Numbered from the stretch's first letter, positions 1 to 10,860 are shown. The stretch is DNA of 41,761 nt from an uncultured Gammaproteobacteria bacterium (GCA_903888615.1 CAISUE010000037.1:1-41761); one strand, 5' to 3'. The notes: generated by a model not told the origin, from the sequence alone. A program made the numbers and translations.

Positions 1-1
1 A

Positions 2-445
2 TCCGGCAATGCCAGTAGTCATTTAGCGGAAGCACTGGCTTATTTTACCCAATCACCGGCAATTAAATGGCTTGCCACTTTCTTTACTTCTGTTTGTGTC
101 TTGACTTCCTTTTTAGGGGTGGCTTTATCTTTATCGGATTTTTTAGCCGATGGTACTGGGATTGCGAAAACATATTTTAAAGGCAAAGTCATTAATATGT
201 TGTTATGCTTTGGTCCACCACTGGCTATCGTCATGTATGATCCCAACCTTTTTATCAAAGCCATTAGTTATGCAGGCATTTGCTGTTTGCTGTTATTGGT
301 TTTTATTCCCGCTTTAATGGTATTTCATGGTCGTTATCACAAATGTCTGGGTGGTGCACCGCAATTAATGGGTGGGAAAATGATGCTCTGCATGGTAGCC
401 GTTTTAGCATTAACCGGCGCCATCTTAAATGCTATCGGTTATTAA
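2..445 (+). CDS. Aromatic amino acid permease (TyrP/Mtr, HAAAP family), C-terminal part
   Basis: The reading frame is open from the first complete codon at position 2 to the TAA at 443-445, giving 147 residues of a protein whose start lies before the window. The segment TSFLGVALSLSDFLADG is the hallmark of tyrosine- and tryptophan-specific permeases of the HAAAP family, which import aromatic amino acids with protons across the inner membrane. Hydrophobic stretches follow, around the residues encoded at 20-130, 190-240, 260-315 and 380-440, as expected for the last membrane helices of a protein of about 400 residues. Whether the substrate is tyrosine or tryptophan cannot be told from this part. 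The next gene, zipA, begins 58 bases downstream. Confidence 0.85.
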   Translation, partial: SGNASSHLAEALAYFTQSPAIKWLATFFTSVCVLTSFLGVALSLSDFLADGTGIAKTYFKGKVINMLLCFGPPLAIVMYDPNLFIKAISYAGICCLLLLVFIPALMVFHGRYHKCLGGAPQLMGGKMMLCMVAVLALTGAILNAIGY

Positions 446-503
446 TGCTCGCTATCAAAGGCATTCATCGTTAAAATAGGCACCCTGACACAAGGACTTT
501 ATC

Positions 504-1139
504 ATGCAACTTGAACGAATTTATTGGTTAATCGGTTTAGTTATAGTCTTTATCGGCATTGCGATCATCTGTTTGATCATTAAACAATTGCGACATCAAA
601 AAGAGCGTTATGCTACTTATGGCGCGCGTTATCGAGCCGATAAAGAATTTTTAGTGGCTGATTCTGGTATAGGTGCAACACGCATTATTAAAAATCGCTA
701 CTCACCCGAAGTCCCTAGTTCACCCACGTTAACCAATACAGATTTTACGCCTGCAACACCGCCTGTTTTACCAAAAACGATGTGTTTTTATGTTCGCGCT
801 AAAAATCATGAACAATTTTTTGGTTACGATTTATTACAGGCTATATTAAACCAAGGTTTCGTCCATGGCAGCGGTGATTTTTTCCATTATGCTGAACAAG
901 TGGGTCACACGATTATCAGTCTTGCGAATGCTGCAGCACCTGGGACGTTTAATCTTGACCAAATGGGCGCTTTTACGACGCAGGGTTTATGTTTATTTAT
1001 TCAACCTCAACGTTTAGTGAAGCCACTGGCCGCTTTTGATTTAATGGTCCATAAAGCCACGTTATTAGCTGAAGAATTACGCGGTATAGTTGAAGACGAA
1101 CACCATCATTTACTCACAGCTGAACGCTTAAATGAATAG
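504..1139 (+). CDS. zipA: Cell division protein ZipA
   Basis: This encodes a 211-residue inner-membrane protein with one N-terminal membrane helix (about residues 7-27), a short charged and Pro/Thr-rich linker (about 30-90) and a C-terminal domain from about residue 92. The C-terminal part carries the ZipA pattern: GFVHGSGDFFHY, then ISLANAAAPGTF, then a Phe-Thr-Thr-x-Gly-Leu strand. In known ZipA this domain binds the C-terminal tail of FtsZ and tethers the Z-ring to the membrane. The linker is much shorter than in E. coli (328 residues in total). An AAGGA ribosome site lies at 492-496, seven bases before the ATG. anmK follows 24 bases downstream. ligA, a common neighbour of zipA, is not next to it here. 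Confidence 0.9.
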   Translation: MQLERIYWLIGLVIVFIGIAIICLIIKQLRHQKERYATYGARYRADKEFLVADSGIGATRIIKNRYSPEVPSSPTLTNTDFTPATPPVLPKTMCFYVRAKNHEQFFGYDLLQAILNQGFVHGSGDFFHYAEQVGHTIISLANAAAPGTFNLDQMGAFTTQGLCLFIQPQRLVKPLAAFDLMVHKATLLAEELRGIVEDEHHHLLTAERLNE

Positions 1140-1163
1140 CGCTCGCATTTGGTGCCTTAATCT

Positions 1164-2444
1164 ATGACACTTTGCTTAGGGTTAATGAGTGGCACCTCGA
1201 TGGATGGCGTCGATGCCGCACTCTTAGAGACCGATGGGGAGACGCACCTTGTTTCTCGAGGCGGTAGTTTTTTCCCCTACCCGCGTATTTTTCAAATCCT
1301 TTTGAAAGTGGCTGAATGGGCAGCACGTCTCGCTCAGGGTGACCCATTGGCTGCCGAATCCTTGTTTTCAAAAAGTTGGCGCGCTTATACGACGAGACTC
1401 CAAATTCACGATGCTGAATTAACCGCACTCGAACAAGAAGCTTGTCATTATTTAAATGAGCAATTATCACTTAAACTGGCAAAACCCACATTCAGCGCTG
1501 TTATTCAATGCTCTACCCATTTGCATCGTCAAGCATGTGAACGTTTATTACACCAACAGGGCTTAAATACCAGCGATATTGACCTTATCGGTTATCACGG
1601 TCAAACCTTATACCATAATCCCCCGCAAGGCATTAGTTGGCAAGCAGGTGACGGACAAGCCTTAGCCAATGCATTACGGGTTAACGTCATTGGTCATTTT
1701 CGGCAACAAGATATCGACCATGGCGGTCAAGGTGCACCCCTCACGCCACTTTATCATTATGCCTTAGTTAATCACGAAACCCTTTATCCAGCAGCTATTA
1801 TTAATTGCGGTGGTATCGCTAATGTCAGCGTTGTGCTCAGTGGCGCCATTGGTGACTTAAACGCTTTTGATGCGGGTCCTGGCAATGTGTTATTAGATCG
1901 TTTAATCAGTCAAGCAACAGGTGGGCTTAAACGTTATGACCACGACGGTGAGCTTGCTTTACGCGGTACGGTATCCTGTGACGGTTTGGCATTGCTACAC
2001 GCTCACGCTTTACCGGCAGGTTTTTTAAACCAGTTACCCCCTAAATCACTCGACAGCCATGATTGTCATTTACCTGAAGGCTTTGAGCAATTAGCGCTCG
2101 AAGATGCTTTAGCAACACTAGCCGCTTTTACGGCTGATTGTTTAGTCAAAAGCTTACTGAATGCCTTTTCAAACACCAGACACTTAAAACACGTTATTTT
2201 GGCGGGCGGTGGCTGGTATAATGCGGTTATTTTACGCGAATTCAAACACCGCTTAAGTGCTCATATGAACGCTAAAATCCAAATTAGCAGTGCAAGTCAA
2301 TTAGGCTGGCAACAAGATTTACTCGAAGCAGAAGCCTTTGCTTATTTAGCCAAACGTAGCTTATTAGGCTTAACGCTTAGCCTGCCCTTAACCACAGGAA
2401 TCCACAGTGCCAAAACCGGTGGCACTTGTTTTTACCCCCAATAA
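1164..2444 (+). CDS. anmK: Anhydro-N-acetylmuramic acid kinase
   Basis: AnmK phosphorylates and opens 1,6-anhydro-MurNAc from recycled peptidoglycan, giving MurNAc-6-phosphate in the cytoplasm. The N-terminal signature LMSGTSMDGVDAAL is clear. It is followed by IGYHGQTLYH, the HFRQQDIDHGGQGAPLTP segment that holds the catalytic Asp in this family, INCGGIANVS, FDAGPGN and the late GGGWYN nucleotide-binding turn, so all main motifs of this ASKHA-fold kinase are present. At 426 residues it is about 55 longer than the usual 370. The extra length lies between about residues 45 and 125, ahead of the IGYHGQT motif. No good ribosome site precedes the ATG. The overlapping minus-strand open frame at 1162-1470 is a shadow. 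Confidence 0.95.
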   Translation: MTLCLGLMSGTSMDGVDAALLETDGETHLVSRGGSFFPYPRIFQILLKVAEWAARLAQGDPLAAESLFSKSWRAYTTRLQIHDAELTALEQEACHYLNEQLSLKLAKPTFSAVIQCSTHLHRQACERLLHQQGLNTSDIDLIGYHGQTLYHNPPQGISWQAGDGQALANALRVNVIGHFRQQDIDHGGQGAPLTPLYHYALVNHETLYPAAIINCGGIANVSVVLSGAIGDLNAFDAGPGNVLLDRLISQATGGLKRYDHDGELALRGTVSCDGLALLHAHALPAGFLNQLPPKSLDSHDCHLPEGFEQLALEDALATLAAFTADCLVKSLLNAFSNTRHLKHVILAGGGWYNAVILREFKHRLSAHMNAKIQISSASQLGWQQDLLEAEAFAYLAKRSLLGLTLSLPLTTGIHSAKTGGTCFYPQ

Positions 2445-2467
2445 TCTTTAGAACCCTGTTAGTTATG

Positions 2468-3307
2468 ATGGATCAATTGCACCAATTTATACTCAATGAC
2501 GGTGAATACCGCGGTACTATCGTTCACTTGAAAACAGCTTACCAACAAATCATTCAATTACATCACTACCCTGCTGCGATTGGTCAATTATTAGGTGAAG
2601 CGCTGGCTGCTATCAGTTTAGTAGGCCATAACATCAAACAGCAAGGCCAATTGAGTTTGCAATTGCAAGGTAACGATCCTATTCAATTATTGGTGGTTGA
2701 AACCAATGACCAGCATGAGATTCGCGGTTTAGTGCAATGGCGCGATAACTTGCTGTTACAAGCACCGTTGATATTAAGCGAAGGTCAATTAGCGCTAACG
2801 CTGACACCCCAAAAAGGTGAACGCCACCAAGGTATTGTACCGATAATCAAAGGTACCTTAGCCGAATCCTTAAGCCATTATTTTAGTCAATCCGAACAAA
2901 TTTTCAGTCGCGTGATTTTAATGGCTAATGAAACACAAGCCTGTGGACTCTTCGTGCAAAAAATGCCGGATTTTACCGATAGCGACTTCCGCTTATCCTC
3001 GCTAGAAGCGCACTTATTATTAAACACCATTCAAGCGCATGAATTGTTGAACGATAGTGCCGAAGTCTTATTGCAAAAATTATTTTATGAACACGACGTG
3101 CGCTTATTGGAGACTGCTCATATTCAATTTCATTGCTCCTGTTCACACGCTAAAATGCTCGATGCAGTCCGCTTATTAGGCTATGACGATGCGCTGGATT
3201 TATTGCTGACCCATAAAACCGTCACTATCACTTGTGAATTTTGTAACCACCATTACGATTTTGATAAAAACGCAGTTAATGACTTATTTCAAACTATGAT
3301 TAATTAA
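2468..3307 (+). CDS. hslO: Redox-regulated holdase chaperone Hsp33
   Basis: Hsp33 is a cytoplasmic chaperone that is off when reduced and on when oxidative stress releases zinc from four cysteines. Both halves of the switch are visible near the C-terminus: HCSCSH, and about 30 residues later CEFCNHH, making the CxC...CxxC set. The N-terminal MDQLHQFILNDGEYRG is a normal Hsp33 beginning. The frame is open from 2426 inside anmK, but homology places the start at the adjacent ATGs at 2465 or 2468; 2468 is chosen, giving 279 residues, close to the family norm of about 290. The gap to anmK is 23 bases, so the two are probably cotranscribed. Confidence 0.93.
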   Translation: MDQLHQFILNDGEYRGTIVHLKTAYQQIIQLHHYPAAIGQLLGEALAAISLVGHNIKQQGQLSLQLQGNDPIQLLVVETNDQHEIRGLVQWRDNLLLQAPLILSEGQLALTLTPQKGERHQGIVPIIKGTLAESLSHYFSQSEQIFSRVILMANETQACGLFVQKMPDFTDSDFRLSSLEAHLLLNTIQAHELLNDSAEVLLQKLFYEHDVRLLETAHIQFHCSCSHAKMLDAVRLLGYDDALDLLLTHKTVTITCEFCNHHYDFDKNAVNDLFQTMIN

Positions 3308-3331
3308 TCTTATCGACTATAAGGATGTAAG

Positions 3332-3811
3332 ATGCGTAATATCTTATGGCGTTGTGTACTGTTACTTGGGATGTGGCCATTGTTCACTAACGCTGCAGTT
3401 TTATCCTTAAATCGCCTATTTGAACCCACCCGTTCGTTAGCGCAGGTGCCAGTCGATAGCGTCCATTACACCCTAACAGGCACGAGTGGTGATTCTGCTG
3501 ATTATATCGTCTTGTATCAAGCAACAGATAACACTTGCAGTAGCCCGACGGCAATCGCACCGACTGTTATCACTCAAGGCACTGCGTTAAACTTTAACAC
3601 CACTTACGCAATTAGCCCTGTTGCCATCGATACGTTTTTAAATTCGCCCAATAATGGTATTTATTATATTGGCATTTATTTTAAATCTTCGAATCCCAGT
3701 TGTACCATACCCTCGCACTGCATGTGTATTGTGGTGCCAATTTTGACGCTTCAAATACCCCCACGTGCATGCAAGCCACCTATACTAATTCTTTTGTCAA
3801 TGGCGGCTTAA
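3332..3811 (+). CDS. N-terminal piece of a frameshifted secreted repeat protein
   Basis: This piece starts with a signal peptide (MRNILWRCVLLLGMWPLFTNAA; predicted cleavage after TNA-A) and has a strong ribosome site, GGATG, just before the ATG. The mature part is rich in Thr, Ser and Asn, with paired cysteines, and reads sensibly to about residue 125 (FKSSNPSCTIPS). The residues after that (from about 3713) lose this character, while the +1-related frame that opens at 3685 takes over and runs to 4800. The 159-residue frame is therefore best read as the 5' part of a gene spanning 3332-4800 that lacks one base somewhere in about 3685-3715. Adding one base gives a 489-residue exported protein. 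The function of the N-terminal domain is not recognised. Confidence 0.7.
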   Translation: MRNILWRCVLLLGMWPLFTNAAVLSLNRLFEPTRSLAQVPVDSVHYTLTGTSGDSADYIVLYQATDNTCSSPTAIAPTVITQGTALNFNTTYAISPVAIDTFLNSPNNGIYYIGIYFKSSNPSCTIPSHCMCIVVPILTLQIPPRACKPPILILLSMAA

Positions 3812-4800
3812 CGATGACGCAAATAGATAATGGTACTATTGCTTTAACAACGCCAGCTACCTACAGTTATAGTCCTGATACCAATAATTTAGTCCATTCA
3901 TGTTTATTGAATTTTAATGGCAGTTTAAGCGCTTGTGTGTCATCAACTTCTTTACCAGGTACTCCCTCCGATATCGTCTTTGCCACGGTTAGTAACACAT
4001 TATACGACTATGTACCGATGGGTATTTCTGGGGTTGATTATTGTCAATTAACCAGCGGTGATTTAGCGCTCAATTGCGCTTCGGCAAGCACTCAATTCAC
4101 TCCCTCTTGGACTAGCCCCAGTCAAATTGCCTTTGCGACTGTCAATGGCACGCAATATGCTTATGTGACCGATGGCTCGACGGTTTATCAATGCACACTC
4201 GATACCAGTGGCCAAGTTACTAATGGCCAATTCACGGGCTGCACACCAATTAGTTCAAGCACACCCGCTTCTTCCGGCATTGCGATTGCAGCAGTGAATG
4301 GTGCGCAATATGCTTACCTGGTTGATAGCAGTAGTTCGACGATTAATTTTTGTCCCTTTAATAATGATGGGACTTTCGCTAGTTGTAATTCTGTTGGAAC
4401 CGGCATCACCCGTCCCAATGGTATTGCGATCACCACCGTCAATGGTGGTTCATATGCGTATATCGTTGACTCTGCTAATGCTATGGTTGATTTATGCGCT
4501 TTAGATAACGCTGGATTTTTCCCAAGTTGTAATGGCATGAAAGTTGATTACACGAATAATACAGCTTTAACCGGTATCACCTTTGGCACCGTCAACGGCA
4601 CCCAATACGCTTATGTCAGCGATGCTAACAGTGATCAAAGTTTAAGCGGTGGTTATTCAGGTGGTAAATTGTGGCAATGTTCCTTGCTGGATACGGGGGC
4701 TTTTGACACGTGCACTTATCTACCCTCTACACGACCTAACCCCAGTTGGACGCTCAATGGCAGTTCGGCTATCCAATACATGCTAAATCTAACCACTTAA
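3700..4800 (+). CDS. C-terminal piece of the frameshifted repeat protein (propeller-like repeats)
   Basis: The frame begins at a TTG (3700) with no ribosome site, so it is unlikely to be an independent gene. It continues the protein that starts at 3332. It holds five copies of a repeat of 48-51 residues with the core IAxATVNGxQYAYVxD. The cores begin at residues 92, 143, 194, 242 and 293 of this frame and are followed by a CxLDxxGxFxxC-like stretch. The spacing and the hydrophobic strand pattern suggest beta-propeller blades with a disulphide in each repeat, but this is inferred from pattern only. No catalytic motif was seen. Because it is exported and sits beside unrelated housekeeping genes, a periplasmic, surface or secreted binding role is possible. 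The product is unnamed. Confidence 0.65.
   Translation: MYHTLALHVYCGANFDASNTPTCMQATYTNSFVNGGLTMTQIDNGTIALTTPATYSYSPDTNNLVHSCLLNFNGSLSACVSSTSLPGTPSDIVFATVSNTLYDYVPMGISGVDYCQLTSGDLALNCASASTQFTPSWTSPSQIAFATVNGTQYAYVTDGSTVYQCTLDTSGQVTNGQFTGCTPISSSTPASSGIAIAAVNGAQYAYLVDSSSSTINFCPFNNDGTFASCNSVGTGITRPNGIAITTVNGGSYAYIVDSANAMVDLCALDNAGFFPSCNGMKVDYTNNTALTGITFGTVNGTQYAYVSDANSDQSLSGGYSGGKLWQCSLLDTGAFDTCTYLPSTRPNPSWTLNGSSAIQYMLNLTT
3955..4720 (+). repeat. Five tandem repeats of about 150 bp encoding propeller-like blades
   Basis: The codons for the conserved core (Ile/Val-x-Phe/Ile-x-Thr-Val-x-Asn/Gly) start near 3973, 4126, 4279, 4423 and 4576, giving periods of 153, 153, 144 and 153 bases. The protein repeat is much better conserved than the DNA, so this is an old protein repeat under selection and not a recent DNA tandem array. 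The cysteine pairs recur in the repeats. Confidence 0.7.
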
Positions 4801-4813
4801 CGACTATCCACAC

Positions 4814-4984
4814 ATGCGAATGAATAACGATAATTGCCTTCCTGAAACTGTCTTTAACGATGACAGTAAACATAAATTACCCTACAGTGCACCGACACTA
4901 AGCATATGGCTTATCGATACTTATACCGCCAGTGGTACTTGTCAACTCCAAGAAACAGATGGGAATGCTGGGCTATTTAGTTAA
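4814..4984 (+). CDS. Possible 56-residue open frame or gene remnant
   Basis: An ATG-initiated frame of 56 codons fills most of the 187-base space between the repeat-protein gene and the convergent minus-strand hypothetical. It is too short to stand out and has no ribosome site. Its frame is already open from 4793, just before the stop of the upstream gene, so it could be a former C-terminal extension of the repeat protein put out of frame, or chance. It ends three bases before the end of the convergent gene. No similarity is recognised. Confidence 0.2.
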   Translation: MRMNNDNCLPETVFNDDSKHKLPYSAPTLSIWLIDTYTASGTCQLQETDGNAGLFS

Positions 4985-4987
4985 CTT

Positions 4988-5422
4988 TTAGTGTTGATTA
5001 ACTGGCGGCGGATCAATAGTCGCTGCCAAGGGAGCGATTTCATTTAAACCCACATTATGGGTAGCGGCTAAAACTCTTGCTACCGCATGCACGGGTGGGT
5101 TTTCGACGAGTGCTTCATAACGGTTTAAAAAGCCAGAAAGCTGTATTAAATCACGAAAATCGACTTCCTTAAAATTTTCTCTCAGTAGCATGACATTGAA
5201 TAAAGCAGAAGACAGTGAAATACCCGTATCTGACGGTTCTTCAATGCGTGTTGGTTTTTTTGACTGTGCCATTAAATCAAAAAAAGCTTGTTTGGCGGTT
5301 TCATACGTTTGATAATTGTTTTCTCCACCGGCTTTAGGATGATGTCGACACTTATCTGTGCATTCTTTCAGTGCGCTAAATTTTCCAGTAATCGCATACA
5401 AATCTGCAATTTCGCCACTCAT
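4988..5422 (-). CDS. Hypothetical protein, last gene of the rpsU operon
   Basis: This is a 144-residue protein if started at the ATG at 5422, which has AAGG about nine bases upstream. A longer form starts at 5461 (157 residues) without a ribosome site. The sequence is soluble and mostly helical in appearance, with no signal peptide or membrane helix. It has two Cys and two His close together (KECTDKCRHH, about residues 21-30 of the short form), which could bind metal but have no partner motif. It lies just downstream of the hydratase gene and in the same direction, so it is probably cotranscribed. I do not recognise the family. Confidence 0.6.
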   Translation of the reverse strand: MSGEIADLYAITGKFSALKECTDKCRHHPKAGGENNYQTYETAKQAFFDLMAQSKKPTRIEEPSDTGISLSSALFNVMLLRENFKEVDFRDLIQLSGFLNRYEALVENPPVHAVARVLAATHNVGLNEIAPLAATIDPPPVNQH

Positions 5423-5480
5423 AAGTAAGTACCTTTTAGATGAAATCCTCGTCTTTATCATAAGGCATTAAACTTAAGGT

Positions 5481-6263
5481 TTACTTAAGTCGTTTTTGTT
5501 TTTCTAAAAACGCGGTTAAGCCAGCTTGTCCTTCCGCAGAGACCCGAATGCTAGCGATAGCTTCGGCATTTAATTGCCTATGCTGTTTGTCATAAGGGTC
5601 CTTACTGACACGGTTAAGCAAAGCTTTGGTGGCTATCACGGCAGATGCGTTATTGCCTAATAATTTCTGCACCACGTTTTCAACGCACGCGTCTAATTGT
5701 TCAGCTTTAACCACTTGCGTCACTAAGCCTAATTGCACTGCTTTTGCAGCGCTCATACGCTCAGCGGTTAAACAATAATAACGCGCGGCACGTTCCCCGA
5801 TGGCAGCGATTACAAACGGACTGATCACCGCCGGCATTAAGCCGATTTTCACTTCCGATAAACAAAAGGTCGCAACTTCACTGGCAATAGCGATATCACA
5901 ACAAGCAACTAAACCCACACCGCCACCGAAAGCTGCGCCTTGCACACTAGCAATGGTCGGTTGCCTTAAATATTTTAAAGTCTGCATGAGTTTGGCTAAC
6001 GCTAGCGCATCGTCGATATTTTCTTCATAACTGTAAGCTGCCATCCGACGCATCCAATTGAGATCCGCACCGGCTGAAAAACTGGTGCCCGTGGCGGTTA
6101 AAACCACCACGTTAATTTGGCTGTCGTTATGGATAATGTCTAAAATAGTTTGTAATTGTGCAATCATCAGATCGTCAAAGGCATTGTGCAGCGTCGGGCG
6201 ATTTAAACTCAGTGTTGCCACCCCTGCCTCACTCACCTTCAATAACACCGCTGTATCAGACAT
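5481..6263 (-). CDS. liuC: Enoyl-CoA hydratase family, likely methylglutaconyl-CoA hydratase
   Basis: This 260-residue crotonase-fold protein carries [10 protein letters not shown] (about residues 61-70) and the oxyanion-hole segment [20 protein letters not shown] (about 109-128), followed by [19 protein letters not shown]. The FSAGADLxWM wording is typical of LiuC-type 3-methylglutaconyl-CoA hydratases, which form HMG-CoA in leucine breakdown. The neighbouring gene, whose end overlaps this start by eight bases, encodes HMG-CoA lyase, the next step of that route, and supports the call. The other leucine-pathway genes (isovaleryl-CoA dehydrogenase and methylcrotonyl-CoA carboxylase) are not in this window. 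A general short-chain enoyl-CoA hydratase remains possible. The start is the ATG at 6261-6263. Confidence 0.85.
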   Translation of the reverse strand: MSDTAVLLKVSEAGVATLSLNRPTLHNAFDDLMIAQLQTILDIIHNDSQINVVVLTATGTSFSAGADLNWMRRMAAYSYEENIDDALALAKLMQTLKYLRQPTIASVQGAAFGGGVGLVACCDIAIASEVATFCLSEVKIGLMPAVISPFVIAAIGERAARYYCLTAERMSAAKAVQLGLVTQVVKAEQLDACVENVVQKLLGNNASAVIATKALLNRVSKDPYDKQHRQLNAEAIASIRVSAEGQAGLTAFLEKQKRLK

Positions 6264-7172
6264 GATTTACACCCCGTTTGGCTAAGATGGCTTTACTGAC
6301 TTTTGAATTCGATACCTTGCCTAATTGTTGACATATAAAGTGCCCCGTTTCGATCAATAGAGTTAAATCAATCCCTGTTTCAATCCCCATACCGTGCAAC
6401 AGATACACTAAATCTTCTGAGGCAACATTGCCCGCCGCTCCCGGGGCATAAGGGCAACCCCCTAAACCTGCAACTGAACTGTCAAACACCCGGATACCCA
6501 GCATTAAACTCGCATAAATATTCGCTAACGCTTGACCATAGGTATCGTGAAAATGACCAGCTAGCGCACTAAGTGGCACTTTCTTAGCAACCGCTTGAAG
6601 CATTTGCTGGACTTTTAAAGGGGTGCCAACGCCAATAGTATCGCCTAAAGATATTTCATAACAACCCATGTCATAGAGTCTGGCTGCTACATAAGCGACC
6701 CTTTCAGGCGCTATATCGCCTTCATAAGGACAACCCAGTACACACGACACATAACCCCGTATATTAATACCGGAGGCTTTCGCCCTTGCAAACATCGTTT
6801 TAAAGCGCGCAAAACTTTCTTCGATGGAACAGTGAATGTTTTTTTGCGTAAAGGTCTCTGATGCTGCAGTAAACACAGCGATTTCTTTGACGCCGAGCGC
6901 TAGGGCTTGCTCTAAACCCGGTAAATTTGGCACTAAAACGGGATAATGCACGCCTGGGTATTTAATAATGCCTGAATAAACATCGGTATGATCTGCCATT
7001 TGTGGCACCCACTTAGGGCTTACAAAACCGGTGGCTTCAATACGCGAACAACCACTGGCACTTAAACGATTGATCAATTCAATTTTAACTGCCGTTGGCA
7101 CAAAAACCGCTTCACTTTGTAAGCCATCACGGGGACTGACTTCGACGATGTTAACCTGAGTGGGAAATGCCA

Positions 7173-7173
<1 letters not shown>
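6256..7173 (-). CDS. liuE: Hydroxymethylglutaryl-CoA lyase
   Basis: This lyase splits HMG-CoA into acetyl-CoA and acetoacetate at the end of leucine catabolism. The 305-residue TIM-barrel protein starts [15 protein letters not shown], giving the catalytic Arg-Asp pair. It contains the HFHDTYG metal-binding His-x-His motif near residue 209 and the [14 protein letters not shown] signature with the active-site Cys near 243. All family markers are intact and the length is normal. Its ATG overlaps the stop of parE in a TAATG arrangement (7171-7175), and a GGTGGA ribosome site lies inside the parE end. Translation is therefore probably coupled to parE, an odd partner for a catabolic enzyme. Confidence 0.93.
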
Positions 7174-9065
<1,892 letters not shown>

Positions 9066-10826
9066 TTATCCTTTTAATAATGAGAGTAATTGATTTTTTT
9101 CGGTTGATGTTAATTCACGCTCGCGCATCAAGTGGTGTAAACGTTGAATGTGTTGGTCTTGTTCTAAACGAAATAATTTGCTAATAACCGCGCGCCATTC
9201 ATTATGCATGGCTGCCTCTGTCATGTCTAAACTATTTTGTTGGGTTAATTTTAATAAAATAGCAAATTCAGCTTGATTGCGATAACTTTCTATTAAACTG
9301 GCTAAAACTAACGTCGGTTGCGCTTGGATACGCATGAATAGCGATTGCAATAAATCAGCGCCTGGCAACGTTAATTGCTGTAAGCGCGTAATATCAGCAG
9401 CCGTTAATTGCTTTATCAATGCTGGATGGATCAATAGTAAATGAATCGCCGCGCGCATCGGTGATTGCACTAATTGGTGGGCTTTGATTTGATTCAAAGC
9501 CACTGGCGGTTGATGAACTGAGTCTTCTGGCAAGGCTTTACTTGTCAATAAACGAATTAAATCACCGCGTGGCAGTTTACTTAATTGCGCCAATTCATCG
9601 ATCAATAAATTACGCAAATTAGAACGGGGAATTTGGCGTAACAGCACCATCGCTTTATCGATTAATTTCGCTTTACCTTCCGCTGTGGTCAATGCACAAT
9701 CGCTACGTAAGTGATTAAATAAAAAATGGGATAAGGGGATCGCCGCAGCAATGGCTTGTCGAAAAACATCAGCACCGACTTTCCTCACATAAGAATCGGG
9801 ATCCACACCCTCGGGTAAAAATAAAAATTTAATACCCACGGTATCCCGTAATGCTGGTAGCGCATTGTTAAGCGCTCGCCACGCAGCTTGACGTCCTGCT
9901 TTATCGCCATCGAAGCAAAACACAATACTGGTGGTAAAACGATTCATTTTTTCAATATGGTCGGTCGAAGTCGCGGTCCCTAAGGTAGCAACAGCATTGC
10001 TAATGCCGTATTGAGCTAGCGCCACCACATCGAAATAACCTTCTACCACCAGTAATTCCGGTAAGTCTCGATTGGCCATACGTGCTTCATACAAACCGTA
10101 TAATTCCCGTCCTTTATAAAAATACGCCGTTTCCGGTGAATTTAAATATTTGGGTTGCTCATCAAAAATCACTCGGCCACCAAAAGCAATCACCCGACCC
10201 CGTAAATCACGAATCGGAAACATGATGCGTTGCCGAAAACGGTCATAAGGACGGTTCTTATCCCCGGTAATCAACATCCCGGTTTCTAATAACACTGCTT
10301 CTGATTGCGGTAATTGTTCACTTAAAAAGTGCCACTGGTCCGGCGCAAAACCAATGCCGTAATGCTTGACAATATCCCCACTAAAAGCACGCTTTTTCAA
10401 GTATTCAATAGCAGCTGGCGTGTCTTTTAATTGCTTTTGATATAGGATCGCTACGTGCATCAATAAATCATAAGCATCGGTTTTTAGCGTTGGGGATTTA
10501 GTGACTTTTTCACCGGCAGTTTTTTCTTCCACGGGGAGACTTAAGCCATGTTGTCGGGCTAAATAATCGATACAACTGACAAAATCTAAACGATCAAATT
10601 CCATTAAAAAACTGATCGCATTGCCACTGACGCCGCAACCAAAGCAATGATAAAATTGCTGGACAGGATTGACGCTAAACGAGGGGGTTTTTTCAGTGTG
10701 AAACGGACAACAAGCGCTAAAATGTTTGCCGGTTTTTTTAAGTGGTAGCCGCTCATCGATCAATTGCACAATGTCAGTCATAGCTAAGACTTGATCGATA
10801 AAATTGCGCGGAATTAAACCACTCAT
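9066..10826 (-). CDS. dnaG: DNA primase
   Basis: DnaG lays RNA primers at the replication fork. With the start at 10826 (MSGLIPRNFID, the usual primase beginning and better spaced from an upstream GGA) the protein has 586 residues, against 581 in E. coli. The four zinc ligands fall at C40, H43, C61 and C64, as in E. coli. The catalytic TOPRIM part is seen in LLVVEGYFDVVAL (about residue 258) and FCFDGDKAGRQAAW (about 305). The C-terminal helicase-binding domain is present but divergent. An in-frame ATG at 10838 would add four residues. It lies between yqeY (22 to 34 bases upstream) and parE in the rpsU operon. Confidence 0.95.
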   Translation of the reverse strand: MSGLIPRNFIDQVLAMTDIVQLIDERLPLKKTGKHFSACCPFHTEKTPSFSVNPVQQFYHCFGCGVSGNAISFLMEFDRLDFVSCIDYLARQHGLSLPVEEKTAGEKVTKSPTLKTDAYDLLMHVAILYQKQLKDTPAAIEYLKKRAFSGDIVKHYGIGFAPDQWHFLSEQLPQSEAVLLETGMLITGDKNRPYDRFRQRIMFPIRDLRGRVIAFGGRVIFDEQPKYLNSPETAYFYKGRELYGLYEARMANRDLPELLVVEGYFDVVALAQYGISNAVATLGTATSTDHIEKMNRFTTSIVFCFDGDKAGRQAAWRALNNALPALRDTVGIKFLFLPEGVDPDSYVRKVGADVFRQAIAAAIPLSHFLFNHLRSDCALTTAEGKAKLIDKAMVLLRQIPRSNLRNLLIDELAQLSKLPRGDLIRLLTSKALPEDSVHQPPVALNQIKAHQLVQSPMRAAIHLLLIHPALIKQLTAADITRLQQLTLPGADLLQSLFMRIQAQPTLVLASLIESYRNQAEFAILLKLTQQNSLDMTEAAMHNEWRAVISKLFRLEQDQHIQRLHHLMRERELTSTEKNQLLSLLKG

Positions 10827-10860
10827 AACATTGTCCATCTCACGTAGTTAAAAAGCGTAT

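Noticed and set aside
1162-1470. Open frame of 102 codons on the minus strand inside anmK
   Set aside because: It lies wholly within a well-supported enzyme gene, has no recognisable protein features and follows from codon structure of the real gene.
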